NCBI RefSeq assembly: GCF_003935425.1
Contig: NZ_RHQN01000009.1
Coordinates: forward strand, 186,001-250,000
Direction: 5' to 3'
Length of the DNA: 64,000 bases
From: Pseudomonas sp. v388
GTDB taxonomy: Bacteria > Pseudomonadota > Gammaproteobacteria > Pseudomonadales > Pseudomonadaceae
This document shows, piece after piece, positions 1 through 9,106 of the stretch (the stretch's first letter is position 1; each line of letters opens with the position of its first letter). The notes beneath the pieces were generated by a model that searched no databases, had not been told where the DNA came from, and saw nothing but the letters and a program-made list of their open reading frames with translations. The translations under genes were made by a program, and so were the position numbers.

Positions 1-14
1 TGCTTTTCAGGTGA

Positions 15-1904
15 TCAGTTCTTGGGCTCCACCGACGTGGCAGGCGCTGTTTCCGTCTTGGCTTTGACCGGCGCTTTCTTGGCAGCTTCGGGCTTGGCCG
101 GCGGCTTTTTAGCCTCGGCGGGTTTGGCAGGAGCCTTCTTCACCGGTTCTTTCTTGGCCGCTTCCTTTTTCACCGATGGTTTCGCGGGCGGAGTCTTCTT
201 GACCGGCTCGACTTTCGCGGGTGCCGCCTTGGCAGGTTCGACCACCGGAGCAACCACCGGCGCCACCGGCACAGGCGCCACGACCGGCGCGGGTTCAGGT
301 GCTTTCTCGACCGGCTTGGCTTCGGGTTCGTCTGAACCGAACAGGTTCGAGAAGAAGCCCTTTTTCGCTTGCGGCCTGGACTCCTCGACAGCCTTGGCCG
401 GTTCCGGCTGCTTGTCTTCAGACTTGTCGGCAGAGCCGCCAAACAGGTTGCTGAAGAAATTGCCTTCCGACTTGGGTTTCGCTGCCCCTGGTGCCGCAGG
501 CGGGATTACCTTGACCGGTTCGAACGACTTGCCTGCCGCCAGATCGACGACCTGACCCGCCGCGCGCTGACCGCTGCGCAAAGCGCCTTCCAACGAGCCT
601 GGGTACAACGTGTCAGTGTGTTCGCCCGCGAACGCTACACGCTGAATCGGCTTTTCCCACATGCGCCAGAACTTGCTGATCTGGCCTGGCCCAAACGCCA
701 GGTAAGAACCGCCCGTGGACGGGTCGACGCTGTAGCGACGGATTTCATAGCCGGTGTAGGCACCGCGTGCCTGGGGGTAGAAGGCGTGCAGGCGGATCAG
801 CACCTGATCGACCAGCTGCTTGTCGCCGAACGCTTGCATGATTCGCGCGTTATCGCCGGACAGGTTGATGACCACGTTGGCGCCGCCCTTCAAGGCCGGC
901 TCGATCCATAGCATGCCAAGGCCGGTGTTGCTGAAAATCTCGCCGGACAGACGCGCCTTGCTGTCCCAGACCGGAGTCTTGAACTTGAGCATGATCTGGT
1001 CGCGCCAGCCGTAGTTGGTGCTCTTCAATGCCGCCAGGTGCTGGGCATCCAGCGCCGGCGTCATCTGGATCTTGCTCAGTGAGCGCAGCGGCACAGCCAC
1101 CACCACGTAATCGGCGGTGTAACTCGTGGCACCGGCCTTGACGGTAACGCTGGTCTTGTCCTGAACGATGGCCGAGACCGGCGCGTTGGTCTTGATGGTC
1201 TTGAGCTGATTGGCGAACGCCTGAGCCAGGACGATACTGCCGCCCGGCAGGCGTGCGGCACGACGATCACGCTCGTCTGCCGAACGATACACTCGCGATT
1301 GCTGTGCGAAGTACAGCAGCGACAGGCGCGAAGGTTCGTCGTAGCGAGTACGGATTTCCTGGTTGATCAACTGGCGCGCAGTGGGCGGTAGGTTCAGGCG
1401 GTCCAGCCAGTTGGCGACGTTGATCTGATCCAGCGCGAACAACGTGCTGTTGGCAGCCGGGTTTTCCGGGTTTTCGATGGAGCGCGCCAGGTTATCGAGG
1501 GTTTCGTTGTAGCGTTTGATCGCCTCGGCGGTGGCCGGCTGCTTGAGGGCCAGTTCGGCCTGGGTGAAATACGCGCCATCGATCAGGTAGCTCGGCGTGC
1601 GAACGAACTCGGGCGCCGGTACGCTCTGGATCTTGAAGCTGTCCAGGTAACGGTTCAGCATCGGCTGGGTCTTGGTGTTACCGATCCACTCGCTGGTCGC
1701 CAGCCCCGAGCGCCCGCCGAGGCTGGGCCGCGCTTCCAGTACGGTGACCTGCCAGCCTTTGGCCTGCAGTTCGTAGGCGGCAGTCAGGCCCGCAAGCCCC
1801 GCGCCGACGACAATGGCCGTCTTGTTCTTCTCGTCAGCGAGCGTCGTAACGCTGACCAGCCCGATTACCACCAGCGCACACGCGCGCAGCCACCCAGAAA
1901 GCAT
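15..1904 (-). CDS. Exported FAD-dependent amine oxidase (monoamine oxidase family) with Pro/Lys/Ala-rich tail
   Basis: Flavin amine oxidase of 629 aa, expected to oxidise an amine with FAD and O2; the substrate is unknown. Start at ATG 1904 gives a signal peptide (MLSGWLRACALVVIG..., probable cleavage after TTLA, about residue 23). The Rossmann motif VVGAGLAGL lies at residues 32-40 and the C-terminal FAD-binding motif AFAGEHTDTLYPGSLEGA near residue 440. From about residue 460 the family fold ends and a low-complexity tail follows, with two copies of an FFSNLFG motif and then many PAK/KKxP units. This tail is unusual for the family. The gene is divergent from bioA; P. aeruginosa has an amine oxidase next to bioA too. 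The signal peptide suggests periplasmic action, and the tail might bind envelope polymers (inference). Confidence 0.85.
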   Translation of the reverse strand: MLSGWLRACALVVIGLVSVTTLADEKNKTAIVVGAGLAGLTAAYELQAKGWQVTVLEARPSLGGRSGLATSEWIGNTKTQPMLNRYLDSFKIQSVPAPEFVRTPSYLIDGAYFTQAELALKQPATAEAIKRYNETLDNLARSIENPENPAANSTLFALDQINVANWLDRLNLPPTARQLINQEIRTRYDEPSRLSLLYFAQQSRVYRSADERDRRAARLPGGSIVLAQAFANQLKTIKTNAPVSAIVQDKTSVTVKAGATSYTADYVVVAVPLRSLSKIQMTPALDAQHLAALKSTNYGWRDQIMLKFKTPVWDSKARLSGEIFSNTGLGMLWIEPALKGGANVVINLSGDNARIMQAFGDKQLVDQVLIRLHAFYPQARGAYTGYEIRRYSVDPSTGGSYLAFGPGQISKFWRMWEKPIQRVAFAGEHTDTLYPGSLEGALRSGQRAAGQVVDLAAGKSFEPVKVIPPAAPGAAKPKSEGNFFSNLFGGSADKSEDKQPEPAKAVEESRPQAKKGFFSNLFGSDEPEAKPVEKAPEPAPVVAPVPVAPVVAPVVEPAKAAPAKVEPVKKTPPAKPSVKKEAAKKEPVKKAPAKPAEAKKPPAKPEAAKKAPVKAKTETAPATSVEPKN

Positions 1905-2126
1905 TCTGCGAACTCCGAAAAAACACAGGGAAGGTTGGGCAAACAGACGCCCGGGACAACGACAAGCGGCGAAGGATACGCCACGCCAAAGATGGCCGCC
2001 AGCCATCTCGCTCAACGAGATAAAGGCACGCGAACGACACAATGGGTTGTCCCGCAGCCGGGCATTGCATAGGCTTGCGCGATTGTTCGTCCTCGCGTCA
2101 TGCGAGTCGCCAGCCGGAGATTGCCA

Positions 2127-3533
2127 ATGGGCCTGAATGACCAGTGGATGCAACGTGACCTCAAGGTCCTGTGGCACCCCTGCACCCAGATGAAAGACCA
2201 CGAGAGCCTGCCGCTGATCCCGATCAGGCGCGGCGAAGGCGTCTGGCTGGAAGACTTCGAGGGCAAGCGCTATCTCGATGCCGTCAGCTCCTGGTGGGTC
2301 AATGTCTTCGGTCACGCCAATCCGCGCATCAACCAGCGCATCAAGGATCAGGTCGATCAGCTGGAACACGTGATCCTGGCCGGCTTCAGCCATCAACCGG
2401 TCATCGAGCTGTCCGAGCGGCTGGTCAAGCTGACGCCTGACGGCCTGACCCGCTGCTTCTATGCCGACAACGGTTCGTCGTGCATCGAAGTTGCGCTGAA
2501 AATGAGTTTTCACTACTGGCTCAACCGCGGCCAGCCGGACAAGAAGCGCTTCGTCACCCTGACCAACAGCTACCACGGCGAGACCATGGCCGCGATGTCG
2601 GTGGGCGACGTGCCGCTGTTCACCGAGACCTACAAGGCGTTGCTGCTGGACACCCTCAAGGTGCCGAGCCCCGATTGCTACCACCGGCCCGACGGCATGA
2701 GCTGGGAAGAGCATTCGCGCAACATGTTCGCCGCCATGGAACAGACGCTGGCCGAGCATCACGCCACGGTCGCTGCGGTGATCGTCGAGCCGCTGATTCA
2801 GGGCGCGGGCGGCATGCGCATGTATCACCCGATCTATCTCAAGCTGCTGCGCGAAGCGTGCGACCGCTACGGCGTGCACCTGATTCACGACGAAATCGCC
2901 GTCGGCTTTGGCCGCACCGGGACCATGTTTGCCTGTGAGCAGGCCGGTATTCGCCCGGACTTCCTGTGTCTGTCCAAGGCGCTGACCGGTGGCTACCTGC
3001 CGCTGGCGGCGTGCCTGACCACCGATGAGGTATACGACGCGTTCTACGACGACTATCCGACGCTGCGGGCTTTCCTGCACTCCCACAGCTATACCGGCAA
3101 CCCGCTGGCCTGTGCGGCTGCGCTGGCAACCCTGAATATCTTCGAGCAGGACAACGTCATCGAAAACAACAAGGCGCTGGCACAGCGCATGACCACCGCC
3201 ACCGCTCATCTTGTCGACCACCCCAACGTGGCCGAAGTGCGCCAGACCGGCATGGCACTCGCCATCGAGATGGTCCAGGACAAGGCCAGCAAGACGGCCT
3301 ATCCGTGGCAGGAACGTCGTGGCCTGAAGGTTTTCCAGCATGCACTGGAGCGCGGCGCGTTGCTGCGCCCATTGGGCAGCGTGGTGTACTTCCTGCCGCC
3401 TTACGTGATCACGCCGGAGCAGATCGATTTCCTCGCCGAGGTCGCCAGCGAAGGCATCGACATCGCGACACGCAGCAGCATTCAGGTCGCCGTGCCGGAA
3501 AATTTCCATCCCGATTTCCGCGATCCGGGCTAG
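2127..3533 (+). CDS. bioA: Adenosylmethionine-8-amino-7-oxononanoate aminotransferase (BioA)
   Basis: PLP enzyme of biotin synthesis: SAM + 8-amino-7-oxononanoate gives 7,8-diaminononanoate. 468 aa, class III aminotransferase. Visible motifs are the substrate-site WHPCTQM near residue 18, SSWWVN near 55, the PLP aspartate in HDEIAVGFGRTGTMFACE, and the Schiff-base lysine in CLSKALTGGYLPLAA. ATG 2127 is chosen over the in-frame ATG 2100 because GGAGA (2116-2120) sits 6 nt ahead and MGLNDQWM matches the usual BioA start. The next gene, rsmE, is codirectional but separated by a REP-like palindrome, so it may be transcribed separately. Confidence 0.96.
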   Translation: MGLNDQWMQRDLKVLWHPCTQMKDHESLPLIPIRRGEGVWLEDFEGKRYLDAVSSWWVNVFGHANPRINQRIKDQVDQLEHVILAGFSHQPVIELSERLVKLTPDGLTRCFYADNGSSCIEVALKMSFHYWLNRGQPDKKRFVTLTNSYHGETMAAMSVGDVPLFTETYKALLLDTLKVPSPDCYHRPDGMSWEEHSRNMFAAMEQTLAEHHATVAAVIVEPLIQGAGGMRMYHPIYLKLLREACDRYGVHLIHDEIAVGFGRTGTMFACEQAGIRPDFLCLSKALTGGYLPLAACLTTDEVYDAFYDDYPTLRAFLHSHSYTGNPLACAAALATLNIFEQDNVIENNKALAQRMTTATAHLVDHPNVAEVRQTGMALAIEMVQDKASKTAYPWQERRGLKVFQHALERGALLRPLGSVVYFLPPYVITPEQIDFLAEVASEGIDIATRSSIQVAVPENFHPDFRDPG

Positions 3534-3540
3534 AACGTTT

Positions 3541-3602
3541 CGCGAGCTGACGCTCCTCCCCAATTGGCTGTTGCGACCTGTGGGAGGGAGCGCCAGCTCG
3601 CG
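3541..3602. repeat. REP-like palindrome between bioA and rsmE
   Basis: Two roughly 20-nt arms (3541-3560 and 3582-3602) form a near-perfect inverted repeat built on CGCGAGCTGxCGCTCC. It resembles Pseudomonas intergenic REP elements and may also act as a bioA terminator. Confidence 0.75.
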
Positions 3603-3650
3603 ACAGCGCCATCGAACCCCACACCGAAATTCGCTTACTCAGAGAAAACC

Positions 3651-4370
3651 ATGAGACTGTCCCGTTTCTTCATCGACGCCCCGCTATCCCTCGGCGAACA
3701 CGAACTGCCCGAGGCGCAGGCGCACTACATCGGGCGCGTGTTGCGCATGGCCGAGGGCGACGCGCTGCAAGTGTTCGACGGCTCGGGCACAGAGTTTCGC
3801 GGCACATTGCTGGAGGTCGGCAAGAAGCGGGTCCGCGTCCAGCTCAATGAAAGCTTTGCCGGCCAGACCGAATCGCCGCTGCGTGTGCATCTGGGCCAGG
3901 GCCTGTCCCGTGGCGAGCGGATGGACTGGGCGATCCAGAAAGCCACCGAACTGGGTGTCAGCGAGATCACGCCCATCGTCAGCGAGCGCTGTGAAGTGCG
4001 CTTGAAGGATGAGCGTGCGGAGAAGCGCCAGGCTCACTGGCAGCAGGTCGCGATCAGTGCCTGCGAGCAATGCGGGCGCTCGGTGGTGCCGACCATCCAC
4101 TCGCCCGTGCCGTTGGCGGAATGGCTCAAGGGCACCGAAGCGGATCTCAAGCTGGTGCTGCATCCGGTGGCCGAGCCGCTGACCAGCCATGACAAGCCTG
4201 GCACTCTGGCGTTTCTGATTGGTCCGGAAGGCGGGTTGAACGATGCCGAAGTCGAACAGGCCAAAGCCGCCGGCTTCCACGCCGCCCGCCTCGGCCCCCG
4301 CGTGCTGCGCACCGAAACCGCGCCAGTGGTGGCGCTCAGCGTCGCGCAGCAGTTGTGGGGGGATTTTTAA
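3651..4370 (+). CDS. rsmE: 16S rRNA (uracil1498-N3)-methyltransferase RsmE
   Basis: SPOUT-class methyltransferase that methylates U1498 of 16S rRNA using SAM. 239 aa, the normal family length. It has an N-terminal PUA-like domain (MRLSRFF...HYIGRVLRM...) and a C-terminal trefoil-knot SAM site with FLIGPEGGLNDAEVEQA near residue 188 and LGPRVLRTETAPV near residue 214, the RsmE signature. Start ATG 3651 is preferred over upstream in-frame codons because MRLSRFF is the conserved beginning and the upstream codons lie in the REP palindrome. Synteny with bioA and the amine oxidase supports the call. Confidence 0.96.
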   Translation: MRLSRFFIDAPLSLGEHELPEAQAHYIGRVLRMAEGDALQVFDGSGTEFRGTLLEVGKKRVRVQLNESFAGQTESPLRVHLGQGLSRGERMDWAIQKATELGVSEITPIVSERCEVRLKDERAEKRQAHWQQVAISACEQCGRSVVPTIHSPVPLAEWLKGTEADLKLVLHPVAEPLTSHDKPGTLAFLIGPEGGLNDAEVEQAKAAGFHAARLGPRVLRTETAPVVALSVAQQLWGDF

Positions 4371-4390
4371 ATCCTTTGATTCAGTTATCT

Positions 4391-4485
4391 GTAGGAGCCA
4401 GCTTGCTGGCGAAGACTGACGCAAGAGCGATGATGTAGCAGCCTCTTCGCCAGCAAGACGGATCGCCGCCCGCTGGCTCCAACAG
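4391..4485. repeat. REP pair between rsmE and the hemolysin III gene
   Basis: GTAGGAGCCAGCTTGCTGGC at 4391-4410 is followed by an inverted partner ending CTGGCTCCAACAG near 4485. This is a typical Pseudomonas REP doublet in a convergent gap, probably also helping to terminate both flanking genes. Confidence 0.8.
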
Positions 4486-4490
4486 TCGTA

Positions 4491-5108
4491 TCACCCCAAC
4501 ACATAAAACCAGATCGCCACGAAATGCATCAGGCTGCCGCCGATCACGAACAGGTGCCAGATGCCGTGCCAGTGGCGGATATGGTCGAAGGCGAAGAACA
4601 GAATGCCGACCGTGTACAGAATCCCGCCACCGGCCAGCCATATGAAGCCGCTCAGGCCCAGTGCCGCCAGCAGGGGTTTGACCGCCACCAGCACGATCCA
4701 GCCCATTACCGCGTAGATCACGATCGACAGCACCCGCGCTTCGGAGCGGGGTTTGATCTCCTGGAGAATGCCGATCAGCGCCAGCCCCCAGACAATTCCG
4801 AACAGCGTCCAGCCCCACGCACCGCGCAGGGTTACCAGACAGAAAGGCGTATAGCTGCCGGCGATCATCAGGTAGATCGAAAAATGATCAACCTTCTGCA
4901 TGATCACCTTCGCCCGCCCGCGCACGCTGTGATAAACCGTGGACACGCTATACAGCGCGATCAGGCACACGCCGTAGATCGCGGTGCTCACCACTTTCCA
5001 GACGTCACCCTGCAGGCTGGCCTTGATCAGCAGAAAGATGGCGCCCACCGTGGCCAGCAAGGCGCCGATCAGATGCGACCAAGCGTTGAATTTTTCTCCG
5101 TAATACAT
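4491..5108 (-). CDS. Hemolysin III / YqfA (PAQR-like) family membrane protein
   Basis: Integral membrane protein of 205 aa in the hemolysin III/PAQR superfamily. About seven hydrophobic helices are visible. Family motifs include the early NAWSHLIG, SxxYH (STVYHSV), the KVDHFSIYLMIAGSYTPF block and the C-terminal HWHGIWHLFVIGGSLMHF block, whose histidines bind zinc in related proteins. Start ATG 5108 (MYYGEKFNAWSH) is chosen over an upstream ATG at 5180 because the extra residues are not membrane-like and the family begins near GEKFN. Some bacterial relatives affect membrane fluidity or are annotated as haemolysins; the role here is unknown. Confidence 0.87.
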   Translation of the reverse strand: MYYGEKFNAWSHLIGALLATVGAIFLLIKASLQGDVWKVVSTAIYGVCLIALYSVSTVYHSVRGRAKVIMQKVDHFSIYLMIAGSYTPFCLVTLRGAWGWTLFGIVWGLALIGILQEIKPRSEARVLSIVIYAVMGWIVLVAVKPLLAALGLSGFIWLAGGGILYTVGILFFAFDHIRHWHGIWHLFVIGGSLMHFVAIWFYVLG

Positions 5109-5263
5109 CCGTGCGTTACCCGTTTCTACCAAGACACGAACCGCAAAGGCTCCCGCGTATTGATGCTCGGCGCAATGCATCCGTCACCCGCAGGCCAGAA
5201 ATAACACGCAGCGCGCCGCGAGTTGGGCACAATCAGACCCACGCCAACAACAAGCGCGACGCC

Positions 5264-6184
5264 ATGCAGATCGACGACGAGCTGACCCTCAAGAAACTGG
5301 AAATTTTCCTCGCCTTCATGCGCACCGGCAACCTGAGCCGGGCCGCCACGGAACTGCAGACCAGCAACGTCAGCGTGCACCGCGCCATTCACTCGCTGGA
5401 AAGTGCGCTGCGCTGCCCGCTGTTCAAGCACGAAGGGCGCAACCTGACGCCGCTCAAGAGTGCCTATGTGCTGGAGGACCACGCGCGCAAGCTGGTTCAG
5501 GACGTGGTCACCACCGTGGAGCAGACCCGCCAGGCGGCGGGTTTCTCCGCCGCGCGCTTCAAGCTGGGCGCCTTGTACTCGCTGACGGTCAAGACCGTGC
5601 CGCAGCTGATCATGGGCCTGAAGATCCGCCGCAGCGAACTGAATATCGACCTGATCCTGGGCTCGAACATGGACTTGCTCTACAAGCTCAAGAACATGGA
5701 AGTAGACGCGATGCTGGTGTCTCTGGACGAGAACACCAACGATCCGGATTGCGATCATCTGCCGCTGTTTTCCGACGATATCTTTCTGGCCGTGCCCACC
5801 GACTCGCCGTTCGCCGAGCATGAGGAAGTCGATCTGGCAGATCTTCGCGAAGCCACTTTCATCACCCTGACCCAGGGTTTTGCCACTCACCGGGACGGCG
5901 TGCGCGTGTTCCAGCAAGCGGGTTTCGAGCCCAAGGTGGCGATGCAGGTCAACGACATCTTCACCCTGCTGAGCATGGTCAGCTCCGGCGTGGGCTATGC
6001 GCTGCTGCCGGGGCGTATCGCGGCCGTCTATGAAAACCGCGTTCGCCTGATCGCCCTGAAACCGCGTTACCGGATGCAGCAGCACATTGGCATGGTCTTC
6101 CTCAAATCCCGCGAACGCGACCCGAACCTGCTGGCGCTGGTCGCGGAATGCAGGATGTATGCGTCAAGGTTGAGGCAGCTGTAG
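5264..6184 (+). CDS. mdcR: LysR-family transcriptional regulator of malonate utilisation (MdcR)
   Basis: LysR-type regulator, 306 aa. Residues 1-65 form the winged HTH (LTLKKLEIFLAFMRTGNLSRAA...SNVSVHRAIHSLE), followed by a periplasmic-binding-like effector domain from about residue 90. ATG 5264 is chosen because MQIDDELTLKKLE fits the family start. It converges on the 3' end of the mdc/mad operon with a REP element between. MdcR in other bacteria activates mdc genes in response to malonate; here that role is inferred from family and location. Lying downstream of its target operon, it cannot share a divergent promoter with mdcA. Confidence 0.9.
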   Translation: MQIDDELTLKKLEIFLAFMRTGNLSRAATELQTSNVSVHRAIHSLESALRCPLFKHEGRNLTPLKSAYVLEDHARKLVQDVVTTVEQTRQAAGFSAARFKLGALYSLTVKTVPQLIMGLKIRRSELNIDLILGSNMDLLYKLKNMEVDAMLVSLDENTNDPDCDHLPLFSDDIFLAVPTDSPFAEHEEVDLADLREATFITLTQGFATHRDGVRVFQQAGFEPKVAMQVNDIFTLLSMVSSGVGYALLPGRIAAVYENRVRLIALKPRYRMQQHIGMVFLKSRERDPNLLALVAECRMYASRLRQL

Positions 6185-6195
6185 CCAGCAGGCGG

Positions 6196-6284
6196 CGATC
6201 CGTCTTGCTCGCGAAAGGGCGGGTGCATCCGCAGTAGATGCATCGCCTGGAAATACGTCTTCGCGAGCAAGCTCGCTCCTACAG
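6196..6284. repeat. REP pair between mdcR and madM
   Basis: GATCCGTCTTGCTCGCGAA at the left pairs loosely with TCGCGAGCAAGCTCGCTCCT (from 6261) on the right. It occupies a convergent gap and is a likely bidirectional transcription barrier. Confidence 0.75.
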
Positions 6285-6292
6285 ACAACTAT

Positions 6293-7057
6293 CTAACCAA
6301 CAATCCCACGCACAATGAAATACAACACCGAAGGCCCCAGCAGACAGCCCAACCCGGTGTGGAAGGTTGCGGTCAAAGCGCCGTAAGGCACCAACCGCCG
6401 ATCCGTTGCCGCCAGCCCTGCCGTCACACCGCTCACGGTGCCGGCCAGGCCGCCGAACACCATCGCCGAGCGAGGGTTGTCCAACCCCATCCAGCGCGCA
6501 GCCATCGGCGTTCCCACCATCACCAGAATCGCCTTGATCAACCCGGTGGCGATGGACAACGCCATCACGTCCGAGGTCGCGCCCAATGCCGCGCCCGTCA
6601 CCGGACCGACGATATAAGTCACCGCGCCCGCGCCGATGGTGGTCATGCTGATCGCATCGCGATAGCCGAACATCCAGGCCACGCTGGCGCCGACGATGAA
6701 CGGCAGCACCGTCCCGAGCAACAACGCCACTGCGCCGATCATCCCGGCCTTGCGCGCTTCGGTGGCCTGCACTTCGAACGCCGTGGCGACGATGGCGAAA
6801 TCCCTGAGCATGGCGCCGCCCATCAACCCGATGCCGGAGAACAGCGCCAGATCTGCGAGGCCTTTCTGCCCGCCGGTCAGCGTACCGCCGACCCAGGCCA
6901 GAACCAGACCAATGACGATGGCGATGGCCGAGCCATGTACCCGCCCGAATGTGAGGCGTTTGGACAGCACCACGGAAATCCACATGATGACGCCGACAAA
7001 CGCGAATGCCGTGATCAAGCCGTTATGTTCCAGGCCTTTCTCGATAAGCGAGCCCAT
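6293..7057 (-). CDS. madM: Malonate transporter subunit MadM
   Basis: Large subunit of the MadLM malonate/sodium symporter, 254 aa, with several Gly/Ala-rich membrane helices across the whole length (GLITAFAFVGVIMWISVVL near residue 12; ISMTTIGAGAVTYIVGPVTGAALG near residue 138; C-terminal LGPSVLYFIVRGIVG). ATG 7057 is chosen because it begins 1 nt after the madL stop and MGSLIEKGLEHNGLITAF is the usual start. It is the last gene of the mdc operon and supplies malonate to the decarboxylase. Confidence 0.93.
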   Translation of the reverse strand: MGSLIEKGLEHNGLITAFAFVGVIMWISVVLSKRLTFGRVHGSAIAIVIGLVLAWVGGTLTGGQKGLADLALFSGIGLMGGAMLRDFAIVATAFEVQATEARKAGMIGAVALLLGTVLPFIVGASVAWMFGYRDAISMTTIGAGAVTYIVGPVTGAALGATSDVMALSIATGLIKAILVMVGTPMAARWMGLDNPRSAMVFGGLAGTVSGVTAGLAATDRRLVPYGALTATFHTGLGCLLGPSVLYFIVRGIVG

Positions 7058-7058
7058 A

Positions 7059-7481
7059 TCAGCGCCCTCCCGCCGGTGCGGCAATCGGCACTTCGAGCGG
7101 CTCGGCTTCCAGCGGCGGCAACGGCGCTCCACGGTTGGTGCGGCTGATCAGGGTAATGGTGAACGCGCAGATCACCACCGAACCGATGGCCGCCAATACC
7201 GCGACCGGGCCGCCTTTGAGTGCGGTGACGACATTCTGCTGCGCGGCCATGGCGACCACGACCGGGATGTACAGCGCGCCCCAGAAGCCGACGCCCATCT
7301 CGCATTCCTTGGTCATGCCGCCGCGCTTCTGCATCCACAGTCGCGCACAGATCAACAGGATCATGGCGATGCCGACCCCGCCAACATTGGATTTGACGCC
7401 CAGCAGCACGCCGAGCATGTCGCCGAGAATCACCCCCGCAAGGGTACAGATCGCCAGTAGAGCCACACCGTAGATAATCAT
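7059..7481 (-). CDS. madL: Malonate transporter subunit MadL
   Basis: Small subunit of the MadLM malonate carrier, 140 aa with about four membrane helices (MIIYGVALLAICTLAGVILGDMLG; GGVGIAMILLICARLWM; GFWGALYIPVVVAM; VAVLAAIGSVVICAFTITLI) and a proline-rich C-terminus. It lies 63 bp after mdcH and 1 bp before madM, as in other Pseudomonas mdc clusters. MadL and MadM are both needed for malonate uptake in the characterised Malonomonas system. Confidence 0.93.
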   Translation of the reverse strand: MIIYGVALLAICTLAGVILGDMLGVLLGVKSNVGGVGIAMILLICARLWMQKRGGMTKECEMGVGFWGALYIPVVVAMAAQQNVVTALKGGPVAVLAAIGSVVICAFTITLISRTNRGAPLPPLEAEPLEVPIAAPAGGR

Positions 7482-7544
7482 TGTTGTTATTCCTCGATTG
7501 CGTTGCCGAAGTTGTTGTTTTTGTCCTTCGTACCAGCACGTGCT

Positions 7545-8480
7545 CTATAGAGTGCGGGCTTCCTCCTCGCGCGACAGCGCGACCAGACTGTCCAGACGCG
7601 CGCCCTGAAAGGCGAGCGCCGTACCTTGTTCGAACACCCTGCGCGCCAGGCCGGTGAGCACCGTGCCGGGGGCAAATTCGATCTGCAGGCGCACACCGCG
7701 CTCGTAAGCGGTCTGCACCGTACTGCGCCAGTCGATGACCCGGCACATGTTGAACGCCAGGTCAGCGCGCACCTGATAGGGTTTGACCAGCGGCCGGGCG
7801 GTGCTGCCGCTGAGGTAGCGAACCTTCGGCGCCGCGATGTGGACGCGGGTGAAGGCGTCAGCCAGATCCCGCGCTGGGGACTGCAGCAGCTCGCAGTGCG
7901 ACGGAACACTGACCGCCAGGCGCTTGCAGCTCGCCGCGCCTTGCGCCTTGGCATGCCGAGCCACTTCGGCCATCGCCGCAGTGCTGCCGGCGATCACCAA
8001 CTGGCTGTCGGCGTTGATATTGGCCAGGTAAACCGGCATCTGCTGGCTGTGCACCCTGGCAATCAGGCTTTCGACCAAGGCCTGATCCAGACCGAGAATG
8101 GCGGTCATGCCATAGCCTTGCGGATAGGCGTTCTGCATCAGTTCGCCGCGAAGCGCCACCAGACGCACGGCGTCATCGAAGTCCAGAGAGTCGGCAATCA
8201 CCGCAGCCGGATAAGCGCCAATAGACAGTCCGGCGACGTAATCCGGCTGGCAGCCATGCGACTGAAGCAAACGCGCACCGGCCACCCCGGCGATCAGCAG
8301 GCATAACTGGACCGCGCGAGTCGACTGCAAAGCTTCGGCGCCATCAAGCTTCAGAACATCATCGCCCAGCGCCGTGGCCGCCTGCTCCAGGCATTCACGG
8401 ACGACGGCTTCGTCCGGCAGCGCGTGCAACATGCCGGCCTGCTGCGCCCCTTGGCCGGGAAACGCCCACAGGCTGCTCAT
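7545..8480 (-). CDS. mdcH: Malonate decarboxylase malonyl-CoA:ACP transacylase (epsilon subunit, MdcH)
   Basis: Loads malonyl from malonyl-CoA onto the acetylated/thiol form of the MdcC carrier, priming the decarboxylase cycle. 311 aa FabD-like acyltransferase: FPGQGAQ near residue 7, nucleophile serine in AGLSIGAYPAAV near residue 90, and a C-terminal histidine-containing SVPSHCELL block near residue 200. ATG 8480 overlaps the mdcG stop by 4 nt (ATGA), which fixes the start and indicates translational coupling. Confidence 0.94.
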   Translation of the reverse strand: MSSLWAFPGQGAQQAGMLHALPDEAVVRECLEQAATALGDDVLKLDGAEALQSTRAVQLCLLIAGVAGARLLQSHGCQPDYVAGLSIGAYPAAVIADSLDFDDAVRLVALRGELMQNAYPQGYGMTAILGLDQALVESLIARVHSQQMPVYLANINADSQLVIAGSTAAMAEVARHAKAQGAASCKRLAVSVPSHCELLQSPARDLADAFTRVHIAAPKVRYLSGSTARPLVKPYQVRADLAFNMCRVIDWRSTVQTAYERGVRLQIEFAPGTVLTGLARRVFEQGTALAFQGARLDSLVALSREEEARTL

Positions 8481-9106
8481 GCGCAAGCCTCTTGCGGCTG
8501 CCAAGGGTCACGCACCAACCGTGCGCCTTGCGAAGTTTTCAGCAGTACCTGCCCGGCAGGTCTCGCCCATTCACGCAGTGCAATCGCACCGGCGGGTAAT
8601 TGCAGCTGTATATCGATCCGGCACGCAGCGGTTTCCAGCGAGCTGACCAGCTCCGCCGCCCATGCCCGATCTACAGATTCGGGCGTACGCACGATCAGGT
8701 CCAGATCGCTGCCCTGATGCAAAGCGGCAACACCACTGGCAAGTTCATACCCTGCGCTGCCGGCGACACCCCAGATCAGCCCCAGCGCAGTCATCGCCGG
8801 TTTGACCTGTTGCAGTGCTCGCAGAGCCGGCCAATGAGCCGGATCAATCGACGCGCCGACCAATTGCTCGGGCGATACGCGACGGCGGATATGCGCAACC
8901 GCCATGCTGGTCGCGTACCGCTGTTCCCGCGCCGGACCACGCACGCCGACCGCTACACGGCCCGGCGCCGAAGATTCGCGACGCACCACCACCGGCTGGT
9001 CGAGGTCCAGCGCTTGCCGCGCCCAGTCGGGGGCGTCTTCCGGCAAGGCGCTCGACGTCAGGCCCCAGAGCAAGTCATGGGGCATGAGCGCCAGCACACT
9101 GTTCAC
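8477..9106 (-). CDS. mdcG: Malonate decarboxylase holo-ACP synthase (MdcG)
   Basis: Phosphoribosyl-dephospho-CoA transferase that attaches the 2'-(5''-phosphoribosyl)-3'-dephospho-CoA prosthetic group to MdcC. About 209 aa. Motifs are PHDLLWGL near the N-terminus and the nucleotidyltransferase-like GSDLDLIVRTPE, the expected metal-binding aspartates. I take the GTG at 9106, which overlaps the mdcE stop by 4 nt (GTGA) and leaves a short lead before PHDLLW; ATG 9085 is a possible alternative 7 codons in. Confidence 0.9.
   Translation of the reverse strand: MNSVLALMPHDLLWGLTSSALPEDAPDWARQALDLDQPVVVRRESSAPGRVAVGVRGPAREQRYATSMAVAHIRRRVSPEQLVGASIDPAHWPALRALQQVKPAMTALGLIWGVAGSAGYELASGVAALHQGSDLDLIVRTPESVDRAWAAELVSSLETAACRIDIQLQLPAGAIALREWARPAGQVLLKTSQGARLVRDPWQPQEACA

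Noticed and set aside
15-3563. 1182-codon open frame on the minus strand spanning the amine oxidase and bioA
   Set aside because: Only the part after ATG 1904 has family-like sequence; the upstream portion is antisense to bioA and simply open because of high GC.
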